A stretch of 64,000 nt of DNA from Epiperipatus broadwayi (lineage: Eukaryota; Onychophora; Udeonychophora; Euonychophora; Peripatidae). The notes beneath the pieces were generated by a model that saw nothing but the letters and a program-made list of their open reading frames with translations, ran no database searches and was not told the origin of the DNA. The position numbers were made by a program, and so were the translations under genes. Below, piece by piece: positions 39,465-51,959 of this stretch (position 1 is its first letter; every line of letters begins with the position of its first letter). The DNA lies in the NCBI GenBank assembly GCA_028023455.1, contig JAQFVV010000003.1, forward strand, positions 2,520,925 through 2,584,924, read 5' to 3'.

Positions 39465-42110
39465 GGATAAATCATTACAACCTATTATCTACTGTTTACT
39501 TAAGCTTACAACAGATGTCTCTGCAGCAGGATAAACAGTGATTTCAGTTCCTAGAAGCAAATGGTAAGTTTCAATATATTGTCCTAGTCTAATAGACATG
39601 AAAATTAACCTGCCATAGCTGTAAAACATTTTGGTATAATTTTTAATGAGTATTCATTAAAATGATTCTAGGAATTAATAACAGACAGAAATGCATACAA
39701 ATGTATATTTATTAAATCCAAACATAGCTAGTATCTTGTATTTGTAACAACTTTGTGCACTTTTTATTGTTTTCATTTCCCTTTTATAGAAAATATTTAA
39801 TTATATGGCCTTATATTCACAAAAGCATCTGATCTTATCAAAGAAGTTTTATCACATCACTTTTTTTTTTATTATTAAAATTTGTTCAGCAAAAGTTTGT
39901 AATCAGTATTTTCATTCATTTGAATGGCATAGTTTAAAAATAAAGTTGAATTTATGATTTTTAATCAATAAATGCTTAATTTTAATATTATTATAATCTA
40001 AAAAAATTGTATGCATATTTTTTATATATTATAATGCCACCCTTGCAAAAAATCTTAGCAATCTTGACATACAAACCCCAAGACTTATGTACAGTATGAA
40101 GAGCGGATGAAGCATTTGTATCTTTCTCCTACAATAAAAAGTTTAAAATTAAACAATAAAAAACCCATGAGACATTTAGCTTCTTTAATCTTTTAAACAG
40201 TTAATGTATGTAAAAAATTAATAATAGTCAGCTGAGAAGATCATAGTAATATTTGTTTGTTACTAATCAGAAAGGCAAAATGTCCAGAAAATCAATAAAA
40301 ACAATAAAAAATTTGGTTGCCTGCTTTTTCTCAAGGCAATGTCAGATATATCACTTGTTACTGCTAGTCATCAACTTTTGTTTATCGTTTATAAACTACC
40401 GATTAATTAGATTATGTTATTATGTAGCTCCAAATATGTATGTTGGGTTTTCGGCTTTTATTCTAATTGACAGCATGTTGAAATAATTCGTCAATAGAAT
40501 ATTATAAATCAAATGACAAATCTTGACTTTCATCAGTAGATGCTTTCTGCTTCTTAATATTATTTTATATTCTCATAATCACATAGTAAAGTATTAAAAC
40601 CCTATTTATTATTTCAATATCTTTGCTTTCAATATAAGTTGTCACATTAAATTGCTGTAAAAAGAGTGTCAAAAAATGTCAACTAGCACAATAATATTTT
40701 TTTCAAATTTAGTTTTTAAATATTGATTCCCCGGACAACTAAACTACATTTTGATAATTAAAAAAAATATTTTAATAAATATTTATTTTGTTATTTGTAT
40801 GTACATTAAAGCAAAATAAATATTTATTAAATAAAAGCTTTTAGCTTTTGTAAAAACAAGTAATTTTAAACAGGATGAGACATATATCACATGTCAAGAT
40901 ATCATATTTTATGTTCAAAGGATAATTGTAATAAGTGGAAGACAAAGAGAAAAAAATAATTACTTAGATAATAAAATAATTGCCAATTATTTATCATGAA
41001 AATTAAACCTAATTGATAGTTTAAATACATTATTTGTTGCTATAATAAGTTTTAATTTAACCAACTCAATTACTAACTACTAAATCACTGTCTTTATTTA
41101 AACAAATATTAAAGAGATAATGATGAGATTGTTTTTCATAACAATGGCACAATTTATAATAATTTTATCTAAATCGTATTAAATCATTATTAGAATCAAC
41201 ATTACAATAAATTTCCTATTATTTTATCGCTATTCTATTCTCATTATAATGATAATTATTATTACTTTACCTAATATATATTACTTTACCTAGTATATTA
41301 TTATTACTTTATGTAATGAGTATGCACTTAACAAATTTAATTATTACAACTTTATATTGTTTTAAAAGATTTCTAAGCATAAGATCTCAACACTGACTCA
41401 TTGTAAATCGAAAGATTTCCCGAATGTTAATGTGTAATAGAAATTGTGGACTTAATCAATGAGGTATTTAATAGCCTTACACTCTCAAATCAAAATGCTT
41501 TAGATTCTCCTATATAACTAAAAAAAAGTAGGTTGAAGATAAGAGTGGCCATTCTTGTTTTTTTAAAATAAATCTTATGTTAAGATTTGTAAAGGTCCCT
41601 ATTGTCATTTTTCAGGCACATGGTCTTAAGGTTATAGCCTTAATATATATTACTCTAGTATCAGATAATAAATTTATTGCATGATTAAATAAAAATAATT
41701 AATTAATTTATTTATTGTTCAAAAATATATAAAAATATGAGTCCTGCAAGTTATAGAATTGGAACCACAATCCGTGGATGTGGATGTCTAATCATCAAAT
41801 TTTTTGTTAAAAAATCAACTGATTTATCTTTCCATTCAGTTTTTCAAAATGGTTAGCACCTAAATCATTTGTTATGTCTGTATAAAATTTATTTCTGTAA
41901 GAATGCTTATCATTTTTAGAAACTATTATGAATATTTAGATTTATTTAAATATAATTTACATAGCTCCATATATTAATGTATATGAAAAGACCTGTAGTA
42001 TTTCACTGTCAATTTAGTATGTGCTCTAAACCATTTTAGATATCAAGCAAACCATTTCTAATACAGCCAAATGATAAAAAAAGTCTTAGATCATACTTCC
42101 TAAATTAATT
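39465..42110. other. A+T-rich DNA without recognisable genes
   Basis: Nothing recognisable is seen. The 77-codon frame at 40253-40486 has a hydrophobic stretch but no family likeness that I can name, and I do not call it a gene. Confidence 0.5.
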
Positions 42111-44190
42111 TCAAAGTGTTACAGATATTTTGTTCTGTTTACATAAAAAATTAAAATTTTCATCAGAAAAAAAAATAAAACAGATATTTTATAAAAGTAA
42201 GTGTAATCAAAAAAAGTCAAAATTTTAAATAATATTTAACAAATATTAATGCAAAAAAAATTATCAGCATAATCAAATAAACCAAAAAAGTCAAATTACT
42301 ATTGCAATCAAATATTAAAAAAACAATATTTAACAAAAAAATTAGTGTAATCACATGACTGAAAAAATAAAATTTCTATCATAATCAAATATCAAATAAA
42401 AAAAGCGAATATTAGTAATTAGTAAATGATAGAAAAATTTTGCATAATCAGATAACAAAAAAAATCAAATTACTAGTGTAATAAAAATTAGCAAATGGCC
42501 AAAAAAATTCATAATAGATTGATTTTAATCCATATTAAAAAGTTCAAATTTCTAGACAATAAACTAAAACATTCTGCTTTTAAAATATAATGCCAGAACT
42601 TGAACATGTGCTGGAATTAATGTAAGCATAGCAGCCAAAACAATTGCATAAACTAACACAAGAATTGGTATGCTTAAATTAAACTATTTTAATATTATAG
42701 TTAACAAAAAAACAATAGTATTAATTCGTGTTGATTTTTTGAACAACAAATAGACTGATTTTAGACTACATAAAAAGTTCAAATTTTTTATGCCTAAACT
42801 AAAGCATTTTTACTTTTAACTATTCAACTTAGCCAAACAAAGGCCCCTCATATGAGAAATCAAAAAATTCAATTTGCATGTGTTGCCACCTATTGAAAGA
42901 TTTTGCTAACATTTTTTCCAACCATTAAAATTCACATATATTTTATTATAATATTTTAATTCCAGAAATTTTTTTAAAGATATTCAGATATTTAAAAATG
43001 CAGGAAAATCAGACTATTAAACTCCACATTGATGGGCTTCTATTCTTTCTTGGAAGTCTCAAACTTTGCAATAATATTTTGGGAAAATATTATGAATGAG
43101 TAAAACTTTGCCTTTCTGGAATGTTTATGACTATTTTTGCATAATAATTACAAATAAATAATATATATTATGACAAATTTATTTTCTACATAAATGTTTT
43201 ACTTTTAAATATAAAGTTATACTTTTTTGTTTAATATTAATAATAGAAATTATAGGGGTGTCAATTATGAGCTGTTTAGTAACATGTTATCACTCACAGT
43301 CTGTTAGAATATATAGCAATATCATAAAAATTCCTAAAAAAATTAAACTTTTAAAATATAAGTTTATAAATTTACTAGATATTGATATTAATTCTTTCAC
43401 ATTTTAAATATAAATGTCAAATAAAGAAGATATTCATTTTCTGAAATCAATCTAATCCTCTCAATACCTGCTTTGTTTTGATTAAAATCTAATTTTTTTA
43501 ATAATTGTGAAATTTAAATGTGAATTTTAGAATTACTTTAATTTCTAAACAAAAATATCTATCAAATGAAATCAAACTTATTACATTCTGATATATAGTA
43601 ATGGTTTAATACTAAAATTAAAGTTGAAAATGTAAAGCAATGAAAACAAAGGAAGCTATAACAACAGTGAAAATATGATGGCATAATACAAACATGTGAT
43701 GGTGTTAATGACCTAACCAAAGAATAGCAGTTGAAAAAAATTGTATGAACTAATACAAGAATAAATGTGCTCAAACCAAAATATTGGCAAAGAAACAAGA
43801 AATTCATATAAAAAATTTGAAATTTCTAATGCTTAAACTAAAATACTTTACTTTTAAAATATCATATCAAATGTACAGTGGCAAAACAAATTACTAAATC
43901 TAAATAAAAACATGATAAAAATACTAGCATAATCAAAGCTTTATGGATATTATGCTAAATGAATAAACATGCATATGGTGGCAGAATACAATTTTAGATA
44001 CTTCAATGAAAATAAATTCAAGCACTTTTGCATGAAAACAAATGTAAGCTATGTATAATCAGTTTTAAAATTAATAAATAAAACTGTAAAACCAAATCAC
44101 ATATGATTAAAAAATTAAAACGAATATCAAATTACTAAACTAACATTTTTTATTATCTCAAAGAATAAAAAGTTGGGTCCAAATCACGTG
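42110..44190. repeat. Degenerate A-rich tandem repeats
   Basis: From about 42110 to 42520, variants of GTGTAATCAAATAAC and AAAAAGTCAAATTACTA recur every 50-70 bp. A longer unit follows, with TAAAAAGTTCAAATTTCTA, CTAAACTAAARCATT and ACTTTTAAAATAT at about 42538, 42770 and 43810, and AACTAATACAAGAAT-like segments at about 42650 and 43747. The copies are heavily diverged, with no coding content. Confidence 0.5.
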
Positions 44191-44299
44191 TTACGAAAAA
44201 AGTGGAGGGAGAGAAAAAAAATTACACATTTGCCAAGTTGTGGTCAAACTCTTAATATTAAGCACTAAAAAAATTGAAGTTGAAAAAAGTAACACCAAT

Positions 44300-44935
44300 G
44301 ATTTATTTAACTACCTATCATCCATCCATTTAACGATTGGATATCTCTATCTACCTACTTACCTACATACCTATATATGATATATTTTTTACTTATCTAT
44401 ATAAATATCTACCTAGCTAATTAACCTATGCACATCTATTTATTTTTCCCTGTCTTTTTATTTGTCTATATATTTATCTATTTGTTTATCTATATACCTA
44501 CTTATTTTATTTGTTTACCTATCTATTTCTCTATACTGTCTCTCTATTCATTTATTTATCTACCAGCCTGCTTATTTTATCTTTTACCTGTTCTCTATCT
44601 CTTTGTATACCTATCCATCTATATCTCTATATATTTAACTATCTACCTATCTATATATTTATATATCTGTTTTTCCATGTTTTTATGCATTCATCCATAC
44701 ATTTAATTATTATCTATTTATCTGTTTGCCTACCTATTTATTTATTTATCTGTCTATCTTACTTATCTGCTTGTCTATTACTTTATATGTTTATCTATCC
44801 ATCTATTTATTTGCCTGTTACTATCTCTTTATCAATATATGTATCTATTTATTTATCTATCTACTTTTTAATTTATTTATCAACTCTTCCTATCTATATT
44901 TTATCTACCATTTTTCCCTTCAACTTTCCATATGA
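44300..44935. repeat. Decayed CTAT/TTAT tetranucleotide array
   Basis: About 630 bp rich in CTAT, CTAC, TTAT and CTGT units on the plus strand, a mutated version of the GATA-type array seen at 7.4 kb but in the opposite orientation. It produces Tyr/Leu/Ile-rich frames (44428-44706, 44511-45011) that look like membrane proteins but are repeat artefacts. Confidence 0.8.
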
Positions 44936-46036
44936 CATTTCCTCTATTTATTCCCCACTCACTCAAAATGGTGTAGAGCACATAACTAATGTGGCATCAG
45001 TAACTTTATGAAAATATTACTGGGATTTTTTTGTTAATATTAATTTGGGATACCTATTTTAAAATTGATTAATATTTCACAATTTATATCAAAATAATAT
45101 GAGAAATAAAGAGCATTGTGATACAAGGTTTGAATCTGAGCTGAATAAACTTAAAAAAATTTTTCAACAAGTTTGAGATTTTTTTCAGGTAATCATCCTA
45201 TAATGAATATGTCTTTCAATGTTGGTCAATGAATGGATATTCAAATCCTCTACACCTATAATTGATAAATTTGGTTAAACATTGCCTTCTCCTTTTCTAT
45301 TTCTGTTTGAGAGATTGTTATAAAGGTCTTTGTCTTTCAATAATCTAATTAAAAGTTCCTTCAACTAATCCTTAAAATATCTGGCTTTATTCTACATAAT
45401 ATAAAATAATTATAACACAATGTACAATTTAATATTTATTTTACTAAATCTAATATATTTTCAATGCATTAGCATCCTATTGTAATTATCAAAATTATAT
45501 CAATTCAATTTAAATAACATTTAAAAAATCCTTTGTTAATTTATTTATAGGTTTGTTGGCTCTCTACTTACTATGCAATAAACCATAGTTCTTTGGTTTT
45601 TTTCTATCATTTTATTCTTTGCAAATTAGTCCAAAAATATCTGGATTGAAACATATTATTTTTAATCATGATCCAAAATTATTGATATATTTACAGAATT
45701 TTTTATTTTTTTTTTGTACATAAATAAATGCTGCATCATTTATATCTTTAAGTTCATCTTTGTTTTATCATATTCTATATATAATCAGTCTGATTGACTT
45801 TCTCCATGGTATATATAATGTTAGTCCAATGTTTCTATTTATTTATTTTTATATTATTAATTATTCTGTTTAAAGTCATAGGTAACTTAAAGCCAACATT
45901 ATTTTTTTTTTACTTTATATCACTTGAATATTATTTTCGATACTCGACACATATTGTGATTACATCAATCTCTTATTTCTAATTTTTTTCTTTCTTGCTT
46001 ATATTATTTATTTTTAAATACTCTTTGTATATATAT
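44936..46036. other. A+T-rich DNA without recognisable genes
   Basis: No gene or repeat family is recognised before the LTR element begins at 46037. Confidence 0.5.
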
Positions 46037-48235
46037 TGTAACGGGTACAGACGTCATTACATTGTTTTTTTTTATTAGTAAACATGAAAAAAAAATAAAA
46101 GTTCGCAAATAAAACTTTTTTTTTTAAGAATTAAAAATTGAAAATTAAAATTCTATACTAAACTCATATCTATATAATCGCACAGATGAAAAAAATTATT
46201 AAAATAAAACTTTATTAAAAAAAAGAAAAAGTATTTTAAAACTAAATTGTCAGTAAAGATTTAAAGATAAAAATATATCTAAGTTTGTACAAAACAAATT
46301 AATTAATGTTATTGAAAAAATGGAAATGATTAATTTAATTAGTCAAATGTAAACTAGCCTTGGGCATTTAAATGTATAAGCATCGGTCAGATAGGAAAAC
46401 AATAGAAACTAATAGCCAATGAATGAAAAACAATGGAATCGGACCTCAGCGAAAGGACCATCACATCGTCGTGACGTAATGTCCACTGGATCTGAAAGGC
46501 TACTATAAAAAGTGAGTGGAATAATAGATTATGATGAGATGTGACTATATGTGTTAGTGCGGAGTTGAAGGAGAAGGGATTGAAAAGACGCACTCTTCAA
46601 TCCCTTCAGTTGTTATAAAAAAAAAAGAAATGAAACATCGCTTTTCTTATACTGAGGACAACAGGATCATCGGGGGATTTAATGTGGATTCCAAACGGCA
46701 TGCAATGGATAAAGAGGAACATTTTAAAAATCGTAAGAACTTTAAAAACATTTTGAAACACTAAGAACTTTAAAATATAAACTTTCTCAGTCTTTAATTT
46801 ATAAGAAATAGAATCCTATCTGACCAACGTTATTTATTAATTAGTTATAATTTTATTTAATGTATTTCTTTTGTAAAATCATTTCCATTTATTTATTTAT
46901 TTGTTCTTTAAGTTTTATTATGATTTCTGTTTTTCGTTAAACTAAATTATATAAATGTTAAATTTAAGTCGGGCGTGAATGGCTATATAGATTTGTAAAG
47001 TTATATATATAGTTTAAGGGAGGGTAATCTTAGGTTATTTGTTTCGTAGTTAAATTGGGTCAATGGATTGGATATATTGGTGTAATTAGTAGATGTAGTA
47101 TGAGATCCGCTATGGGCAGGATTGCATATATATGCCACACACCTTCTGTTTGCCTATGGATGGGTTTGTAAGTCGGCAAAGGACCGCAGTCCATTCCTAT
47201 GGAGTTTTTTGTTTATTGTTCTACTCGCCAACAGATGTAGCATTCCTGTTGGTGGAGAGACAATGTCTTCTCTAACTCTACTTACTGTTCAGATGTACAT
47301 TCCTGACAGTATAGTATTTTGTGTTGTCGTATTTTCATGCTACATTGAATACATAAATGTATCAGATGGATTGGCGCCGGTTTGACTGCGAACTTTTGGC
47401 CTAAGGTTAAATAAGGGAAAGAATATTTTCTTTTCAAATGCAAATCTATGTAGTCTATTCATACTCGACACTCTAAATAAAAATGCATTAAATTTAGGTT
47501 GGGTATAGACGCTTGCATGGGTTCGTTACCGGTTAATTATGTTTTTGGTTTTCATATTTGATCAAAATATATAGACATTCGGTAAATACTGATACCTTAC
47601 GGTGAGTATCTAAGATGTATTTATGTCGGATGTCTTTTAAGTTATTGGTGTCTTGCGGCATCTTATGATGAATGCTATTGGGTTCTTATAAATTTCCCTC
47701 TGCAATTGACTTTATCAATGACTTTGTATTTTGATCGGTTATGTTTATTTTGAAATGTTTTTAACCGTGTAATCTATGTAACCGATCTATACTCAACATT
47801 ATAAAACAAACTTTCATAAATCCATCTGTGCGAACTTAATTAAAATGTAAACTTATAATATTATAAAAATTAAAATGTAAATTTAAATTCTAAAATCAAA
47901 TTAAAATCTAAAATAAACATACTAAAATAAAAATGTTAAATTTTATATATATATGTGCGTAAATAAATGTTTGTATGTTAATTACTGGCAGTGGCTTATT
48001 TTATTCTTTTTTTAAAATATTCTTAGATAAGAATTTATTGTAAATATAAATCTCTGCTGTTCCATTGAGCTAGTGACAATGGGCTAACGACCGGATATCA
48101 AAATATATAAAATAAAATAAAATTTTTTTTTTTACTTACGTATCTGCCTACTTTATAAATTTTTCTAGGTTCAAATGCCTAGATGGCGCCCTGTAGTGCA
48201 GATTATGTTAAGTTATCTTTCTCCGGATCGTTATA
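46037..48235 (+). repeat. Left LTR
   Basis: It opens with TGTAACG, 11 bases, CGTTACA in the family (ATTACA in this copy), a short inverted repeat at the terminus itself. A TATA-like CTATAAAAAGTGAG lies at about 46503. Distal parts contain TTCTAGGTTCAAATGCCTAG, which looks like a tRNA T-arm (pol III B-box-like). The 87-codon frame at 47122-47385 is also in the right LTR but is not conserved in the older copy at 11-13 kb, so I do not treat it as a gene. Confidence 0.75.
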
Positions 48236-48953
48236 ATTGGTCTCCCAACTGGGGCCGATGTTTAATAAACCACGTATACCCTGAGTAAATTTCTTTTGTC
48301 AAAATGAAATATTTTTATCTGTTTACATAAAGTCGTATACTTTAAATCTTATAAAAGCACTGCCAGAAAGAAATTGCACATATATTAAACACGAGAAAGT
48401 ATTAATAATTTTAAATTGTATTTTGTTAAAAAGAAAGTCAAAAGGTTGCAATTAATATGTTTTTTTTTTGTTTGTTAATATATTATGCTTTAACGTGTAT
48501 AGGCGCGCACAGCCATGTAAGTTTATGATCGTAAATGTGGTACCTTACGATGAGTACTGTTTGGGAATTTACTTCAGTGTAACCCTATGTAAGCATTTCA
48601 GTCAGTCATAAATAAGTTGGTGGTATTTATAATTGTGCTGCAAATATACACGTTTAAACCCATTATTTCTTAAAACATATTTACCTCAGTGCAACCTTCT
48701 TAAATAAATAATTTATAAAATTTGCTTGTCATGCCATGTGTAAAAATAAAATGTATAAAAAAATAGAATGCTTGGGGGGAGGAGGCGTAGACGTAAATGG
48801 TCCTTAGGAAAACGATAGTCAACATTTTTTTTTGTATATAGTCTTTATACTAACCGAATGTTTTGTAAATTTTGTTAATCGTGTACCGTAATTACTAACC
48901 CTAAGTAAAATATTTTTTTTTGTTCATTTTTTTTTAAAGCAAGTTTACTGATA
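48236..48953 (+). other. Internal region of the LTR element, primer site at its start
   Basis: The putative primer-binding site is at 48238-48256. A purine run GGGGGGAGGAGG occurs at about 48775-48786, but it is about 170 bp before the right LTR instead of adjacent to it. The bases just before 48954 are AAGCAAGTTTACTGATA, not a good polypurine tract. No open frame of note is present. Confidence 0.6.
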
Positions 48954-51141
48954 TGTAACGGGCACAGACGTCGTTACATTGTTTTTTTTTATTAGTAAAC
49001 ATGAAAAAAATAAAAGTTCGCAAATAAAACTTTTTTTTTAAGAATTAAAAATTGAAAATTAAAATTCTATACTAAACTCGTATCTATATAATCGCACAGA
49101 TGAAAAAAATTATTAAAATAAAACTTTATTAAAAAAAAAAAAGTATTTTAAAACTAAATTGTCAGTAAAGATTTAAAGATAAAAATATATCTAAGTTTGT
49201 ACAAAACAAATTAATTAATGTTATTGAAAAAATGGAAATGATTAATTTAATTAGTCAAATGTAAACTAGCCTTGGGCATTTAAATGTATAAGCATCGGTC
49301 AGATAGGAAAACAATAGAAACTAATAGCCAATGAATGAAAAACAATGGAATCGGACCTCAGCGAAAGGACCATCACATCATCGTGACGTAATGTCCACTG
49401 GATCTGAAAGGCTACTATAAAAAGTGAGTGGAATAATAGATTATGACAAGATGTGACTATATGTGTTAGTGCGGAGTTGAAGGAGAAGGGATTGAAAAGA
49501 CGCACTCTTCAATCCCTTCAGTTGTTATAAAAAAAAAGAAATGAAACATCGCTTTTCTTATACTGAGGACAACAGGATCATCGGGGGATTTAATGTGGAT
49601 TCCAAACGGCATGCAATGGATAAAGAGGAATGTTTTAAAAATCGTAAGAACTTTAAAAACATTTTGAAACACTAAGAACTTTAAAATATAAACTTTCTCA
49701 GTATTTAATTTATAAGAAATAGAATCCTATCTGACCAACGTTATTTATTAATTAGTTATAATTTTATTTAATGTATTTCTTTTGTAAAATCATTTCCATT
49801 TATTTATTTATTTGTTCTTTAAGTTTTATTATGATTTCTGTTTTTCATTAAACTAGTTATATAAATGTTAAATTTAAGTCGGGCGTGAATGGCTATATAG
49901 ATTTGTAAAGTTATATATATAGTTTAAGGGAGGGTAATCTTAGGTTATTCGTTTCGTAGTTGAATTAGCTCAATGGATTGGATATATTTGTGTAATTAGT
50001 AGATGTAGTATGAGATCCGCTATGGGCAGGATTGCATATATACGCCACACACCTTCTGTTTGCCTATGGATGGGTTTGTAAGTCGGCAAAGGACCGCAGT
50101 CCATTCCTATGGAGTTTTTTGTTTATTGTTCTACTCGCCAACAGATGTAGCATTCCTGTTGGTGGAGAGACAATGTCTTCTCTAACTCTACTTACTGTTC
50201 AGATGTACATTCCTGACAGTATAGTATTTTGTGTTGTCGTATTTTCATGCTACATTGAATACATAAATGTATCAGATGGATTGGCGCCGGTTTGACTGCG
50301 AACTTTTGGCCTAAGGTTAAATAAGGGAAAGAATATTTTCTTTTCAAATGCAAATCTATGTAGTCTATTCATACTCGACACTCTAAATAAAAATGCATTA
50401 AATTTAGGTTGGGTATAGACGCTTGCATGGGTTCGTTACCGGTTAATTATGTTTTTGGTTTTCATATTTGATCAAAATATATAGACATTCGGTAAATACT
50501 GATACCTTACGGTGAGTATCTAAGATGTATTTATGTCGGATGTCTTTTAAGTTATTGGTGTCTTGCGGCATCTTATGATGAATGCTATTGGGTTCTTATA
50601 AATTTCCCTCTGCAATTGACTTTATCAATGACTTTGTATTTTGATCGGTTATGTTTATTTTGAAATGTTTTTAACCGTGTAATCTATGTAACCGATCTAT
50701 ACTCAACATTATAAAACAAACTTTCATAAATCCATCTGTGCGAACTTAATTAAAATGTAAACTTATAATATTATAAAAATTAAAATGTAAATTTAAATTC
50801 TAAAATCAAATTAAAATCTAAAATAAACATACTAAAATAAAAATGTTAAATTTTATATATATGTGCGTAAATAAATGTTTGTATGTTAATTACTGGCAGT
50901 GGCTTATTTTATTCTTTTTTTAAAATATTCTTAGATAAGAATTTATTGTAAATATAAATCTCTGCTGTTCCATTGAGCTAGTGACAATGGGCTAATGACC
51001 GGATATCAAAATATATAAAATAAAAAAAAAATTTTTTTTAACTTACGTATCTGCCTACTCTATAAATTTTTCTAGGTTCAAATGCCTAGATGGCGCCCTG
51101 TAGTGCAGATGATGTTAGTCTCCTTTCTCTGGATTGTTATA
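48954..51141 (+). repeat. Right LTR
   Basis: It differs from the left LTR by a few dozen visible changes (for example GGGCAC for GGGTAC near the start, and differing A-run and AT-run lengths), pointing to a fairly recent insertion. It ends GTTATA at 51141, followed by an AT run. Confidence 0.75.
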
Positions 51142-51149
51142 ATATATAT

Positions 51150-51520
51150 ATATCATACTGGAACACACACGAAAAGTTATCTACTTCAAGAAGTATAACA
51201 ACTATTCTTTCTTATTGCATTGCCAAATGTATACCTAAATCATCCATGCACTTTACTACTGTTACACAATGCTTTATTTACCACCATCTTTTACAGCTTG
51301 CAGTTTCTTCAGAACTTTTATATCTCATAATTTGAATTTAGCATTGAAGTTAGGAGATATAAAAGTTCTGCAGAAGATTACTAGGACAATCAAAACTGTA
51401 GATTGTAAAAGAGAGTGGTACATAAAGCATTGTATAACAGTAGTAAAGTGCATGAATGATTTAGTATTATGTGGTATAAGATGTTATCTACATATTGCAC
51501 ACACACAAATTTTTATAATA
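51150..51520. mobile_element. Hairpin element, about 100-bp arms or more
   Basis: CATGCACTTTACTACTGTTA (left) mirrors TAACAGTAGTAAAGTGCATG (right), an exact 20-base match. Pairing continues through CAATGCTTTAT / ATAAAGCATTG and CAGAACTTTTATATCTC / GAGATATAAAAGTTCTG to a loop near 51340. Weaker pairing continues outward through AGTTATCTA / ATGTTATCTACAT. The 91-codon frame across it is not a gene. Confidence 0.85.
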
Positions 51521-51959
51521 ATTTCTACCAGTACTAAATTATAAAATCACCACATATATTGGTAATCCTATGAACCAAGTGTTTGCCATTTTGTATATAT
51601 AGACTTTTAAACATGATTATGATAGATGTCATGGTAGGTTTATGATAATACATCCTGAATTAATTCTTGCTTGTATTTATTAAATTCTTGTTTAGTAATA
51701 ATTCTGCAATTATTTTTGATTCTTTTCTATTCATTGATCCATATAATTCCATTTATCCAATGATTGCTATACCATATTCAATCAGCATTACATTTCCTTT
51801 ATAAATTCAAACAAATATTTAATCACAAGTTTTCAAAATCTAACATTTGTGCTGTATATTTTGATACTTCATGATAATATATACACACTCCAAGTCAATC
51901 ATTATTCTTAATGAGCAGTGTTCTTGTAAAATATTTCCCAGGAATCTTGAAAATATAAT

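Larger units (their letters stand above)
46037..51141 (+). mobile_element. Non-autonomous LTR element with 2.2-kb LTRs (LARD-like)
   Basis: Two near-identical direct repeats (46037-48235 and 48954-51141, about 99% identical by eye) enclose 718 bp of noncoding DNA. Both begin TGTAACGGG and end GTTATA. ATAT precedes the first (46033-46036) and follows the second (51142-51145), a plausible 4-bp target duplication. Two bases after the left LTR lies TGGTCTCCCAACTGGGGCC, a tRNA-primer-site-like sequence starting with TGG. No gag or pol frame exists, so any movement would need proteins from another element. The plus-strand orientation follows from this primer-site position. Confidence 0.75.

Noticed and set aside
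44428-45011. Tyr/Leu/Ile-rich frames resembling membrane proteins
   Set aside because: They come from a decayed CTAT repeat; hydrophobicity is a by-product of the codons.
46387-46593. 68-codon minus-strand frame repeated at 49299-49505
   Set aside because: It lies over the LTR promoter region and is duplicated only because the LTR is duplicated.
47122-47385. 87-codon frame identical at 50032-50295
   Set aside because: The identity reflects the young LTR pair. The older copy at 11-13 kb does not keep the frame, so coding selection is not supported.
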